37,055 nucleotides of DNA. Source: a virus. The notes under the pieces were generated by a model that was not told the DNA's origin, did not search any database, and saw nothing but the letters and a program-made list of their open reading frames with translations. This document shows, in pieces, positions 30,009 to 37,055 of this stretch; within the stretch, counting starts at the first letter, position 1, and each line of letters opens with the position of its first letter. A program made the position numbers and the translations under genes. Location: positions 1 to 37,055 of the IMG/VR virus record IMGVR_UViG_3300009551_000084; one strand, given 5' to 3'.

Positions 30009-31090
30009 TGCATGCCTCTTATGAGATCAAGGACAAGTCGATAAGCCCTCCAGGAGGGTACGTTTTTCGTCAAAAGACAGGAATTCTTTTCGAGGCCCCT
30101 TATATTGGAACCACGGTCGATCAGTGTAGGCATCACCATGATTTATCCGAGAGTGATGCATGGCAGAAAGTTCTTCATGAGACTTATCAGAATATACCCG
30201 CAGCTGCTCGGGAATATTTTATTGTCAAAAATACAGAACCTCTGGCGATTCAAAATCCAACTTTTCGATATGTGGATAAAAATAGACTCTTACCTGCTCC
30301 GTATCTTTACAATCCAGGATTAATAACGATAGATGGTGACGACTGGCTCATTTATCGCAGGCAATCCAAAGAAGGTGATAGCACAATTGCTGGATTAAAT
30401 TTAAATTCTGGAAAAAATCAGATCATCAATATTCCAGCTATTTACGAAAACGAACAATTTGAGGATCCTCGCGTGTTCTGGCATGACGGAAACATTCACC
30501 TTTGTTTTAGTTCATGGCGTAAATCATGGAACTATAAGCCAATCATGCGGCTTGTTAAATTGGATAATAATTGGAATTTTAAGGAAGAGATAAAACTTGA
30601 TTTTGGCGGAAATGGACAAGGAGTGATCCAAAAAAATTGGCAATTCTTTTCCCATGAAAATGAGCTTCATTTTGTTTATTGGTACAGCCCCTTTCAGGTC
30701 GTAAAAGGCAAAGATGTATTCACGCACGATAAGCCTGCGCTTCATTGGCCGTACGGAGAATTAAGAGGTGGGACGCCGCCAGTTTTAGTGGATGGCCTCT
30801 ATTATACTTTCTTCCATTCCAGGACGGAAAGCGGAAGGGCAAAATATTATATGGGGTGCTTGGCTTTTGAGGGGAAGACTCCTTTTAAGCCAGTGAAGAT
30901 GACTCATGCGCCTCTATTAGCGGCCACTAATCTTGAACCTTCTCTCTCATGGGCTCCATTAACCGTATTTCCGTGCGGAGCTTTATATAAAGACGGGAAA
31001 TGGTGCGTTTCGCTTGGAGTCAATGACCTGAATTGCGGATTAGTCGATTATTGCCGCAAAGATCTTTTGAGCCGAATGGAGGACATTTGA
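30008..31090 (+). CDS. PPGG domain fused to a GH130-like beta-propeller
   Basis: The 360-residue product has an N-terminal domain (about 14-62, SPPGGYVFRQKTG ... CRHHHDL) like that of the 19857 protein. It is followed by a five-bladed propeller with glycoside-hydrolase/phosphorylase-type motifs: YNPGLITIDGDDWLIYRRQ at 101-119, FEDPRVFWHDGNIHLCFS at 151-168, and later GGTPPVLVDGLYYTFFHS. These match GH130 mannoside phosphorylases, where the Asp in EDPR is the catalytic residue. It may act on host or virion glycans. The ATG at 30008 overlaps the preceding stop (TAATG); an upstream TTG at 29999 is less likely. Confidence 0.65.
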   Translation: MHASYEIKDKSISPPGGYVFRQKTGILFEAPYIGTTVDQCRHHHDLSESDAWQKVLHETYQNIPAAAREYFIVKNTEPLAIQNPTFRYVDKNRLLPAPYLYNPGLITIDGDDWLIYRRQSKEGDSTIAGLNLNSGKNQIINIPAIYENEQFEDPRVFWHDGNIHLCFSSWRKSWNYKPIMRLVKLDNNWNFKEEIKLDFGGNGQGVIQKNWQFFSHENELHFVYWYSPFQVVKGKDVFTHDKPALHWPYGELRGGTPPVLVDGLYYTFFHSRTESGRAKYYMGCLAFEGKTPFKPVKMTHAPLLAATNLEPSLSWAPLTVFPCGALYKDGKWCVSLGVNDLNCGLVDYCRKDLLSRMEDI

Positions 31091-32130
31091 GCATCCTAGT
31101 AGGAGACGTGATCGACGATTTGGCCATACTTCCTCAAGTATGCCCCGGAGATCCTCGCCTATATCGTTACATAAATGAAGGCATGCGGCGCATCTTTCTT
31201 GAAGGTAAATATGTAGGTGTTTATGGCCGTTACAATTTCCGTCTTTATGATGGCATGATTACGCTTCCCTATGAGTGCGATACGCTTCTTGCAGCTGATG
31301 TTTTGTCTAGACCTGTCTTGATCCATAATGAATGGTTCGAGTTTTTGCAGAGTGGCCCTGGTATGCAGAATTCGCGACTTAACTACACTTACTCGGATTT
31401 CTTTGATCGGGGGAACGGATACTGCGTTATCCAAGATCCACCTGGGCCATTTACGGTTAAGATTTATTGCGCTGTTCCAGAAGATCCTAACGCGACTTTA
31501 ACACTTATCGGTCTTGATGCTTACGGAAATTCCATCCGCTCGCAAATTCCCATTCAAAATGGCGATGGAACAATAACTAGTCAGTGGATAAATGGAGTTC
31601 AAAATAATATTTTTTCCGCCACATCTCCTTACTTGGAAACAGCCCAACTTTTTAGTGTTATTACGGCTATTATCTTGCCGAAGAGAAATGGTGATTTGAG
31701 ATTGATTGCCAATACTAGAAATCCTCAGACATTCCAGCCAACCGGGATTACGTATATGTTGGGTGTTTATCCCTATTTCATGACGAATCCAAATTTCAGG
31801 CGGTATCATTTCCCAACGAATCCTCCGCCGGGGCCTACGTCTGAATTTTGTCGAGGTGTTTGCGCAAATGCACTTGTTAGGCGTCGGGTTATTCCAGTCT
31901 CAAGTCCGAGCGATTTTTTATCGATAGATAATATTCCGGCACTGAAATACTACGTCATGAGCGCGTTTAAGGACGAAGAGGAGCAGTATGATATTGCGGA
32001 AACGTTGAGATTGAAGGGCAAATACTTTCTTGAGCAAGAATTGAAAGAGACTTCTTCCACAACTGACAGATTGAACGTCCAGCTAAGAGGATTTGGCATC
32101 TTCCCAACAACTCCTGGAGCTATTTATTAA
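31087..32130 (+). CDS. Tail tubular protein A-like / head completion protein
   Basis: The 347-residue form starts at TTG 31087 (MSILVGDVIDDLAILPQVCPG), chosen because GGAGG lies four bases upstream and the stop of the preceding gene overlaps it. Its N-terminus, YRYINEGMRRIFLEGKYVGV, resembles podoviral tail tubular A / gatekeeper proteins, which bind the portal. Strand-rich centre, C-terminal helix (ALKYYVMSAFKDEEEQYDIA). An ATG at 31033 would overlap the preceding gene and is unlikely. Confidence 0.6.
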   Translation: MSILVGDVIDDLAILPQVCPGDPRLYRYINEGMRRIFLEGKYVGVYGRYNFRLYDGMITLPYECDTLLAADVLSRPVLIHNEWFEFLQSGPGMQNSRLNYTYSDFFDRGNGYCVIQDPPGPFTVKIYCAVPEDPNATLTLIGLDAYGNSIRSQIPIQNGDGTITSQWINGVQNNIFSATSPYLETAQLFSVITAIILPKRNGDLRLIANTRNPQTFQPTGITYMLGVYPYFMTNPNFRRYHFPTNPPPGPTSEFCRGVCANALVRRRVIPVSSPSDFLSIDNIPALKYYVMSAFKDEEEQYDIAETLRLKGKYFLEQELKETSSTTDRLNVQLRGFGIFPTTPGAIY

Positions 32131-33113
32131 TGACATCTATCTGTTACATAACCTCACGTCAAAATCCTTTCTTTGAATGGTTTTTAGACTCGTTAGATTA
32201 TCAGACCAGTCCTGGGGATAAGGCTAATCTGGAATTAATTTTCATAGATCGATTGCTTTGGGATGAGAATGTTCCCAAGGATATCCAAGAACTCAATATT
32301 TTCACTGATTTCCAAAATCAGGAGCGCAAAAAATATCTGGAAGATAAAGTCGCTGGTCGATTCAATTTTAAGCATGTAGGCCCTAAGCCTTCCGTTTGGC
32401 AAACGCCTTGGCGTGTGACTCAAGAGGATTGGTTTGCTGCCAGCAATGTTCGCAATACGGGTCTTATTTGTGCCAAGGGAGATTTTATCGTCTTTGTCGA
32501 TGATCTTTCCGTTTTGACGGGACAATGGTTTAAGGCAGTCAAAGAGGCCACTCAATCAGGTAAGGTTACCTGTGGAGCTTATCGGAAGGTAAAGGAGCTT
32601 TGCGTTGATAACGGAAATATCGTGAATTTCGTAAATCATCCCCAAGGCATAGATAATCGTTTTTCATATGGAAATGACTCCTCACCTGTCGTTTGTTCTG
32701 GACATTGGCTGTACGGATGCTCTTTCACTTGCCCAACCGAATTCCTTCTTGATGTAAATGGCTCTGACGAAATGTGCGACGGCCTTGGATTCGAGGACTG
32801 CATTCTTGGTATTCGATTAGCCAATAGGGGATATCATTTTCAATATGACCGACGAATGCTGTCTTATGAGAGCGAGGAGCATCATTTTATAGATAAAGTC
32901 ATGAGGAGAACCGACAAAGGTATTTCTCCAAATGATAAGTCACATGCTATACTTGCCCGAGCCAATGGAAGTAATCGAGCGGACAATAGTTGGCTAGGTG
33001 AGGGTGGAGTTCGCGCCTTACGCGATAAAGTTCTTTCAACTGGAATCGTTCCAGTGATGATCGAGCCGCAGCAGGATTGGCACGACGGACAGATGATTAA
33101 GGAGATGGCGTGA
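32130..33113 (+). CDS. GT2-family glycosyltransferase
   Basis: The 327-residue product has a GT-A fold: N-terminal strand ICYITSR, a metal-binding VDD motif at 123-125 in FIVFVDDLSVL, and a C-terminal catalytic GFEDCILGIRL (220-230), the ED pair used by galactosyl-type GT2/GT7 enzymes. It should use a nucleotide-diphospho-sugar. The acceptor is unknown. Start overlaps the preceding stop by one base; the stop overlaps the next glycosyltransferase by 4 bp. Confidence 0.75.
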   Translation: MTSICYITSRQNPFFEWFLDSLDYQTSPGDKANLELIFIDRLLWDENVPKDIQELNIFTDFQNQERKKYLEDKVAGRFNFKHVGPKPSVWQTPWRVTQEDWFAASNVRNTGLICAKGDFIVFVDDLSVLTGQWFKAVKEATQSGKVTCGAYRKVKELCVDNGNIVNFVNHPQGIDNRFSYGNDSSPVVCSGHWLYGCSFTCPTEFLLDVNGSDEMCDGLGFEDCILGIRLANRGYHFQYDRRMLSYESEEHHFIDKVMRRTDKGISPNDKSHAILARANGSNRADNSWLGEGGVRALRDKVLSTGIVPVMIEPQQDWHDGQMIKEMA

Positions 33114-33703
33114 GTCTTGTGTGCTCCATATTACTGCCCACTCGCGGGCGCATTCAAAAACTCGAACGCTGCCTCAAGTCTATTTATGCCTCGGCCAATC
33201 CCTCAAACTACGAAGTGCTTTTGGCAATTGACGATGATGACGCAGAGAGCAGGCGAAATTTCGGTGAGCTAGAAAGAAAATACGAAAATATATACGCCTT
33301 TATCTCTCCGCGTGGCAACGGCTGGCGTGATCTGCATAAGCGATATACGGAGCTTGCGACCAAAGCCTCTGCTCCTTGGATTTGGATGTTTAACGATGAT
33401 TGCGAGATTCTAGGTCAGGGATGGGATATGCAGCTTGTCCAGATACCTAAGCAAGGGGTTATTGTCCACCCCGAATTTAATCATCTCAATGCTTCTGTTT
33501 ATTCCAATGACGCCACGGGGGCTTTTCCTATTGTTCCGAATGGCTGTTGGAAAGATTTTGGCTTTGACGCAATTGGTGATCCACCTGATAAGTTCTTGAA
33601 TGATGTCTGCGCTCAGTTCGGATGGAAGCCATCATTTTTAAAGGGCATCACCGTTTATCACGAGCGCATTCTCGACGAAACTATGTCTACTCATTCTTTC
33701 TGA
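33110..33703 (+). CDS. GT2-family glycosyltransferase, small
   Basis: The 197-residue product starts at a GTG with GGAG upstream. It has the GT2 LPTRGR motif at 9-14, LLAIDDDD (37-44) and the DxD-like FNDD at 94-97. It lacks much of the C-terminal half of a full GT2, so it may be a minimal enzyme or depend on the adjacent glycosyltransferase. Both probably act together, as they overlap by 4 bp. Confidence 0.72.
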   Translation: MSLVCSILLPTRGRIQKLERCLKSIYASANPSNYEVLLAIDDDDAESRRNFGELERKYENIYAFISPRGNGWRDLHKRYTELATKASAPWIWMFNDDCEILGQGWDMQLVQIPKQGVIVHPEFNHLNASVYSNDATGAFPIVPNGCWKDFGFDAIGDPPDKFLNDVCAQFGWKPSFLKGITVYHERILDETMSTHSF

Positions 33704-33715
33704 ATGCAAAATATG

Positions 33716-33771
33716 AAGTAAACTTAATTGTTTACTTTATTAAGTAGGATGATTAGTTTACATAACTAATC
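33716..33771 (+). promoter_or_regulatory. Paired hairpins before an internal virion protein gene
   Basis: Hairpin A: AAGTAAAC (33716-33723) with GTTTACTT (33730-33737). Hairpin B, overlapping and exclusive with A: ACTTAAT (33722-33728) with ATTAAGT (33739-33745). Hairpin C: GATTAGTT (33751-33758) with AACTAATC (33764-33771). All arms are perfect. The ATG follows hairpin C by four bases and no Shine-Dalgarno sequence is visible. Confidence 0.5.
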
Positions 33772-33775
33772 ACCT

Positions 33776-34576
33776 ATGGGAGATTTTCTCAGCAATTTTT
33801 TCAATAAGCCTGCTAATGCGCCTACTTTAGCGCCCTACGTCCCTACCAGTCCAACCCAGGCTTTGCAGGAATTTCTTGGTCAGCAAAGTTCGCTTCCAGC
33901 TCTCCAAAACTTTGCCACTCAATCGAATCAAGGAAGCAATCAGGCGTGGCAGCAGATGCTTTTTGGGACATCCCCTACGCTTCAAGCTAATTACGGTCAA
34001 TTTGGACAAAATACGCAGGCACTTCTCAATGGTCAGATTCCTGCCGATGTTCAAGCTCAAATACAAAATAGCGCGGCCTTCCAGGCTCTCCAGGGCGGAT
34101 ATGGCGGCAGCAATATGGCGCATGCTCTGACGGCGAGAGATCTGGGAACGACATCCCTAGGTCTTCAGCAGCAAGGCGCTCAAAATTTAGGACAGCAACA
34201 GCAATTGGCTCAGCAGCTTAATCCGAGCAATCTACAAACGTCATCTCTTTTCTATTCCCCGCAAACCATTCTAAGTCGAGATGATCAGGCCAATCTTATT
34301 AACAACCAAATTCAAGATCAGAACCAGCAAATTAGCTATCAGAATTCTCTCCAAAGTTCTCCTTTTTCTCAGCTCATGACAAATAATTTAGCAACGCTGC
34401 TAGGTGTTGCGACTAATCCTGTTAATGCTTATAACATCTATAAGGGAAGTTCAACCGGTATGAGCGTGAGCAATAATGGCCAATTGAGCCAAAACGGAAG
34501 TGGCGGATCTGGCGGATCATCCTCTGGAGGCGGGTTCGGTGGTATGCTTGGATTGGCCTCTTCATTCTTTGGATAA
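33776..34576 (+). CDS. Gln-rich internal virion / ejection-type protein
   Basis: A 266-residue protein rich in Gln, Asn, Ser and Gly (FLGQQSSLPALQNFATQSNQ; QQQGAQNLGQQQQLAQQLNP), largely helical/disordered, with a Gly/Ser-rich linker near residues 240-255 and a short hydrophobic C-terminus (GGMLGLASSFFG). This composition, beside two similar large genes after the tail cluster, fits internal core or ejection proteins of short-tailed phages. No enzymatic motif. Confidence 0.6.
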   Translation: MGDFLSNFFNKPANAPTLAPYVPTSPTQALQEFLGQQSSLPALQNFATQSNQGSNQAWQQMLFGTSPTLQANYGQFGQNTQALLNGQIPADVQAQIQNSAAFQALQGGYGGSNMAHALTARDLGTTSLGLQQQGAQNLGQQQQLAQQLNPSNLQTSSLFYSPQTILSRDDQANLINNQIQDQNQQISYQNSLQSSPFSQLMTNNLATLLGVATNPVNAYNIYKGSSTGMSVSNNGQLSQNGSGGSGGSSSGGGFGGMLGLASSFFG

Positions 34577-34597
34577 CCATGAAAGGAATTTACTAAC

Positions 34598-36130
34598 ATG
34601 GCAGGCGAAAGCGTAGGCGAAGGCCGCTCGGTCGGTTTTCTTCCAGATTTTGCGGATAGGCTTGGCGCTATACAGGACAAATATGCCCATCGCTTTGACG
34701 AATTTACCAATCCCTTTTTATCATCTCAAAATATCAATAAAAGTGTTTTGCCTTGGATTGAAAATCAGCAAACAAATCAACTAAATCAGGCTAATCTTGA
34801 TCTAGCTCGTCAGCGCCAAAATCTAGCCCAAACCGCCCAAGATACCATCCTGCCTCTTCAAGCTCAGCAATTGGGCGTTCAGACATCTAATCTTAGGGGT
34901 CAAGGTGCGGCAGCAGCCTATAACTTGAATAGACTACAAAATTCAGATGCATCTGCTCCTGAGTTTTTTAAACAGTTTGGCGATGCGATTTCCAATGGAG
35001 ATAAGGTTGCGGCTTATAATGCCATTGCTGAAAATCCAGAAGTTGTCGGCAGATATAGTCAGCAAATTCAAAGCGGCATGAGCGATCTGGATAAAAACTC
35101 AATCATTCGTCAAGGAGTCGGAATTCAAAGCGCTACGCAGCAAGGGGCAGATGCTGCTGCTACATCAAAATTTGCAAATCCCGAAGATTACTCGGCTTCA
35201 CTTACCCCTCTTCCGAATGAAACTCCCACAGATTTTCAATTACGCCAATCAGCTGCTCAACAGGGTTTTGCTCAGAAGCATGCCCAGCTTCAGCAAATTC
35301 AAGCCCAAAGTGCAGCTAAAATCGCTTTGGCCAAGATTCAGGCTGGAGGTCGAGTGGATTCGAGCACGGTAAGAACTATTGGAGAATTGATCAAAAATGG
35401 GAATATGCCAGTGGATGCTCTTGAATCGGTTCGTCCCGGTCTTGCAGCATGGGCTACAGCGCACCCCGGACAAGATTACGATGGCCCGGTTAATGATGGA
35501 ACTATTCCTGGCTCACAATTCCCTGCGCAGGTTCAGAGAACTGTTTTGCAGAATTGGCAGGCAGTTAATGATAACCCAAATTCTTCTCAGTCCGCCAAGG
35601 ATCAAGCCTCTGCTATGCTCTATCGAGTTTTTCCCGCTTTCGCCCAAAAAGAAGGTGCAACCGTCCAATACGATCCCGTAACGGATGCTCAACTGAAGGG
35701 TATCGATCTTGCAGAAAAGGCGGCTCAAGTGGCACTATCGAAAGCAGCAGCCGATCCTAAAGGACAACAGCCTGGTTGGTTTGGAGTAAAATCGCCCTAC
35801 GATCAGGCAATCGATACGATCAATCGCTTGAATGTTGAACGGGCTCAAATTTTAAAAAGCTCTCCTGTTCCGAAGTCCCCACAATCTACAGTCGTCTCTC
35901 CCGCTCTAGCGGCAACCAATCCCGTAACGGCTACGGCACTTGAATCGGAAAACCTACTTAAATCAAGCCCGACAGACACCAAGGAAATTTTGGATGCTAA
36001 ATCGTGGCTTCAGGCGCATCCCGACGATCCTTTAGCTGCCTCAGTTAAGCAAAAGATACTAGCCTCTTCTAAGCCCAAAAAACCTAATGTTACTCGATCA
36101 TTCCAAGTGCCCGCGACTTTTGGACAGTAG
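34598..36130 (+). CDS. Gln/Ala-rich internal virion protein
   Basis: The 510-residue protein is dominated by long amphipathic helices rich in Ala, Gln and Asn (LDLARQRQNLAQTAQDTILP; KHAQLQQIQAQSAAKIALAK), with a Pro/Gly-rich central region and a Lys-rich C-terminus. Architecture fits ejection-type internal proteins. Starts 21 bases after the preceding stop. Confidence 0.6.
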   Translation: MAGESVGEGRSVGFLPDFADRLGAIQDKYAHRFDEFTNPFLSSQNINKSVLPWIENQQTNQLNQANLDLARQRQNLAQTAQDTILPLQAQQLGVQTSNLRGQGAAAAYNLNRLQNSDASAPEFFKQFGDAISNGDKVAAYNAIAENPEVVGRYSQQIQSGMSDLDKNSIIRQGVGIQSATQQGADAAATSKFANPEDYSASLTPLPNETPTDFQLRQSAAQQGFAQKHAQLQQIQAQSAAKIALAKIQAGGRVDSSTVRTIGELIKNGNMPVDALESVRPGLAAWATAHPGQDYDGPVNDGTIPGSQFPAQVQRTVLQNWQAVNDNPNSSQSAKDQASAMLYRVFPAFAQKEGATVQYDPVTDAQLKGIDLAEKAAQVALSKAAADPKGQQPGWFGVKSPYDQAIDTINRLNVERAQILKSSPVPKSPQSTVVSPALAATNPVTATALESENLLKSSPTDTKEILDAKSWLQAHPDDPLAASVKQKILASSKPKKPNVTRSFQVPATFGQ

Positions 36131-36144
36131 CCCGGATTTATGTC

Positions 36145-37055
36145 ATGCCTAATGTCGATTTCGATCCAAAGACGTTTCTGGAAAATGATTCCGAACCGGA
36201 TATTGATACGCCGGGATTATTAGCTCAAAAAGCGGCACAGGTTACACCTGAAGTTCCGCCGATTGTACCAAAGTCAGATAGCGCGATGGATATTCGCCCT
36301 TTGGAAAGCTCGCCAATTCCTCAGCCGACGCCGTCAGAATCCAATATCGAATCTTTCGATCCCAAGGCCTTTGTTAATGCGCCAACTGAAGATTCTAGGC
36401 CTTCCTTTGATCCAAAGGCTTTCTTGGCCGATGCATCTCCTAAGACTCAATTCGATCCAGCGGCATTTATATCAGGATTAGATCAGCCGAATCCTGCCGC
36501 ACATCAGGAAATGCCTGGAATTCTTGGTCGTGCACAAAGTGCTATTAATAGCGCAGATGCAACTCTCATGAAGGGGTTTGGAGATGCTATTAATTTTTCG
36601 GGAAGATTAGTTAGTTTATTTGATAAAAATGTCGATCAAAATAATGATTCCACCAATCCTTATATTTGGTCATCGCCCAGCGATTGGAATCCATCCCAAG
36701 TAGCCCAAAATTATATTACAGATCCAAGGTATCCGATTACAAATAAGGTAGCTGGGATTTTTGGAGGAATATTGCCTTATACGGCTTCTGCTCCATCATT
36801 GCCGCTTCTTGGAGCGGTCGCTGGATTGGAAGGGGCTGGAGGCGTTTATTCCGAGGCACGGGCCAAGGGGGCAACGAATCAAAACGCTCTTGAAGCTGGC
36901 GGGGCAGGCGGGGCAATTACAGGAATTGCCAGCATGGCCCTTGGCCCATTGGGAGGCAAATTGGCCGGAGAAGTTCCAACAGTGGCTTCTGCTACCTGGG
37001 CTCAGTTAGGTAAAAGCTTGGCATGGGGAGGATTGCGTTCTGCCTCAAAAACATA
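36145..37055 (+). CDS. Internal virion protein with FDPKxF repeats (3' end outside window)
   Basis: The frame starts at 36145 (MPNVDFDPKTFLEND) and stays open to the right edge (303 codons), so the protein is truncated. Its first ~110 residues hold four copies of a FDPKxF motif (FDPKTF, FDPKAF, FDPKAF, FDPAAF) in a Pro/Ser/Asp-rich region. A long Ala/Gly-rich, membrane-active-looking segment follows (GGILPYTASAPSLPLLGAVA; GGAGGAITGIASMALGPLGG). Repeated short FDP-type motifs occur in phage ejection proteins. Confidence 0.6.
   Translation, partial: MPNVDFDPKTFLENDSEPDIDTPGLLAQKAAQVTPEVPPIVPKSDSAMDIRPLESSPIPQPTPSESNIESFDPKAFVNAPTEDSRPSFDPKAFLADASPKTQFDPAAFISGLDQPNPAAHQEMPGILGRAQSAINSADATLMKGFGDAINFSGRLVSLFDKNVDQNNDSTNPYIWSSPSDWNPSQVAQNYITDPRYPITNKVAGIFGGILPYTASAPSLPLLGAVAGLEGAGGVYSEARAKGATNQNALEAGGAGGAITGIASMALGPLGGKLAGEVPTVASATWAQLGKSLAWGGLRSASKT

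Noticed and set aside
1-37055. CRISPR arrays, insertion sequences and integrase/attachment sites
   Set aside because: No regularly spaced direct repeats, transposase motifs or recombinase motifs were seen; the only mobile gene is the HNH endonuclease.

Overview
The window is a contiguous stretch of a double-stranded DNA bacteriophage genome, open at both ends. Evidence: a DnaB-type helicase, a phage SSB-like protein, terminase large subunit, portal, scaffold-like protein, major capsid protein, tail-collar protein, tail tubular A/B-like proteins and large glutamine-rich internal virion proteins, packed with ATGA/TAATG overlaps. There is no tape-measure protein, sheath or long-tail assembly module, and the connector/nozzle and ejection-type proteins are grouped together, so a short-tailed (podovirus-like) particle is the best inference. 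The host cannot be identified. Many starts have weak or no Shine-Dalgarno sequence, while a few have a good one. No integrase, lysis cassette or RNA polymerase is recognisable.

Layout. (1) 1-6190, plus strand: replication and small early genes: a 5'-truncated replication protein, an HNH-AP2 homing endonuclease fused to a duplicated DnaB N-terminus, DnaB helicase, two small zinc-binding proteins, a KTSC protein, an SSB-like protein and several unknown small proteins. (2) 6211-8016, minus strand: a compact operon of seven or so small proteins, one with membrane segments, meeting region 1 at a possible bidirectional terminator. (3) 8017-8647: a divergent control region with two near-identical dyads spaced 64 bp apart, a structured GC-rich patch and a long AT-rich hairpin. 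(4) 8648-13412, plus strand: about seventeen tiny accessory genes and one tRNA(CAT). (5) 13382-25183: packaging and head genes (terL, portal, scaffold-like protein, capsid) and a glycine-rich fibre; a glycosyltransferase-like gene sits just before the capsid. (6) 25190-37055: methyltransferase, a minus-strand insert, tail proteins, collar protein, a GH130-like beta-propeller protein, two GT2 glycosyltransferases and three internal virion proteins, the last running off the right edge.

How the parts work together. The left arm supplies helicase and ssDNA-binding functions. The right arm packages DNA and builds the capsid and tail. Three GT-A-type glycosyltransferases, a SAM-dependent methyltransferase and a GH130-like sugar-active fold are interleaved with virion genes, which suggests that the particle, or the host surface, is chemically modified during infection.

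Most unusual features: a structured, switch-like RNA leader directly before the capsid ribosome-binding site; a second structured segment next to an antisense gene at 25.8-26.2 kb; start-codon-proximal hairpins before the portal and an internal virion protein; and the chimeric HNH-DnaB arrangement. All functional calls come from reading motifs in the sequence; no database search was possible.
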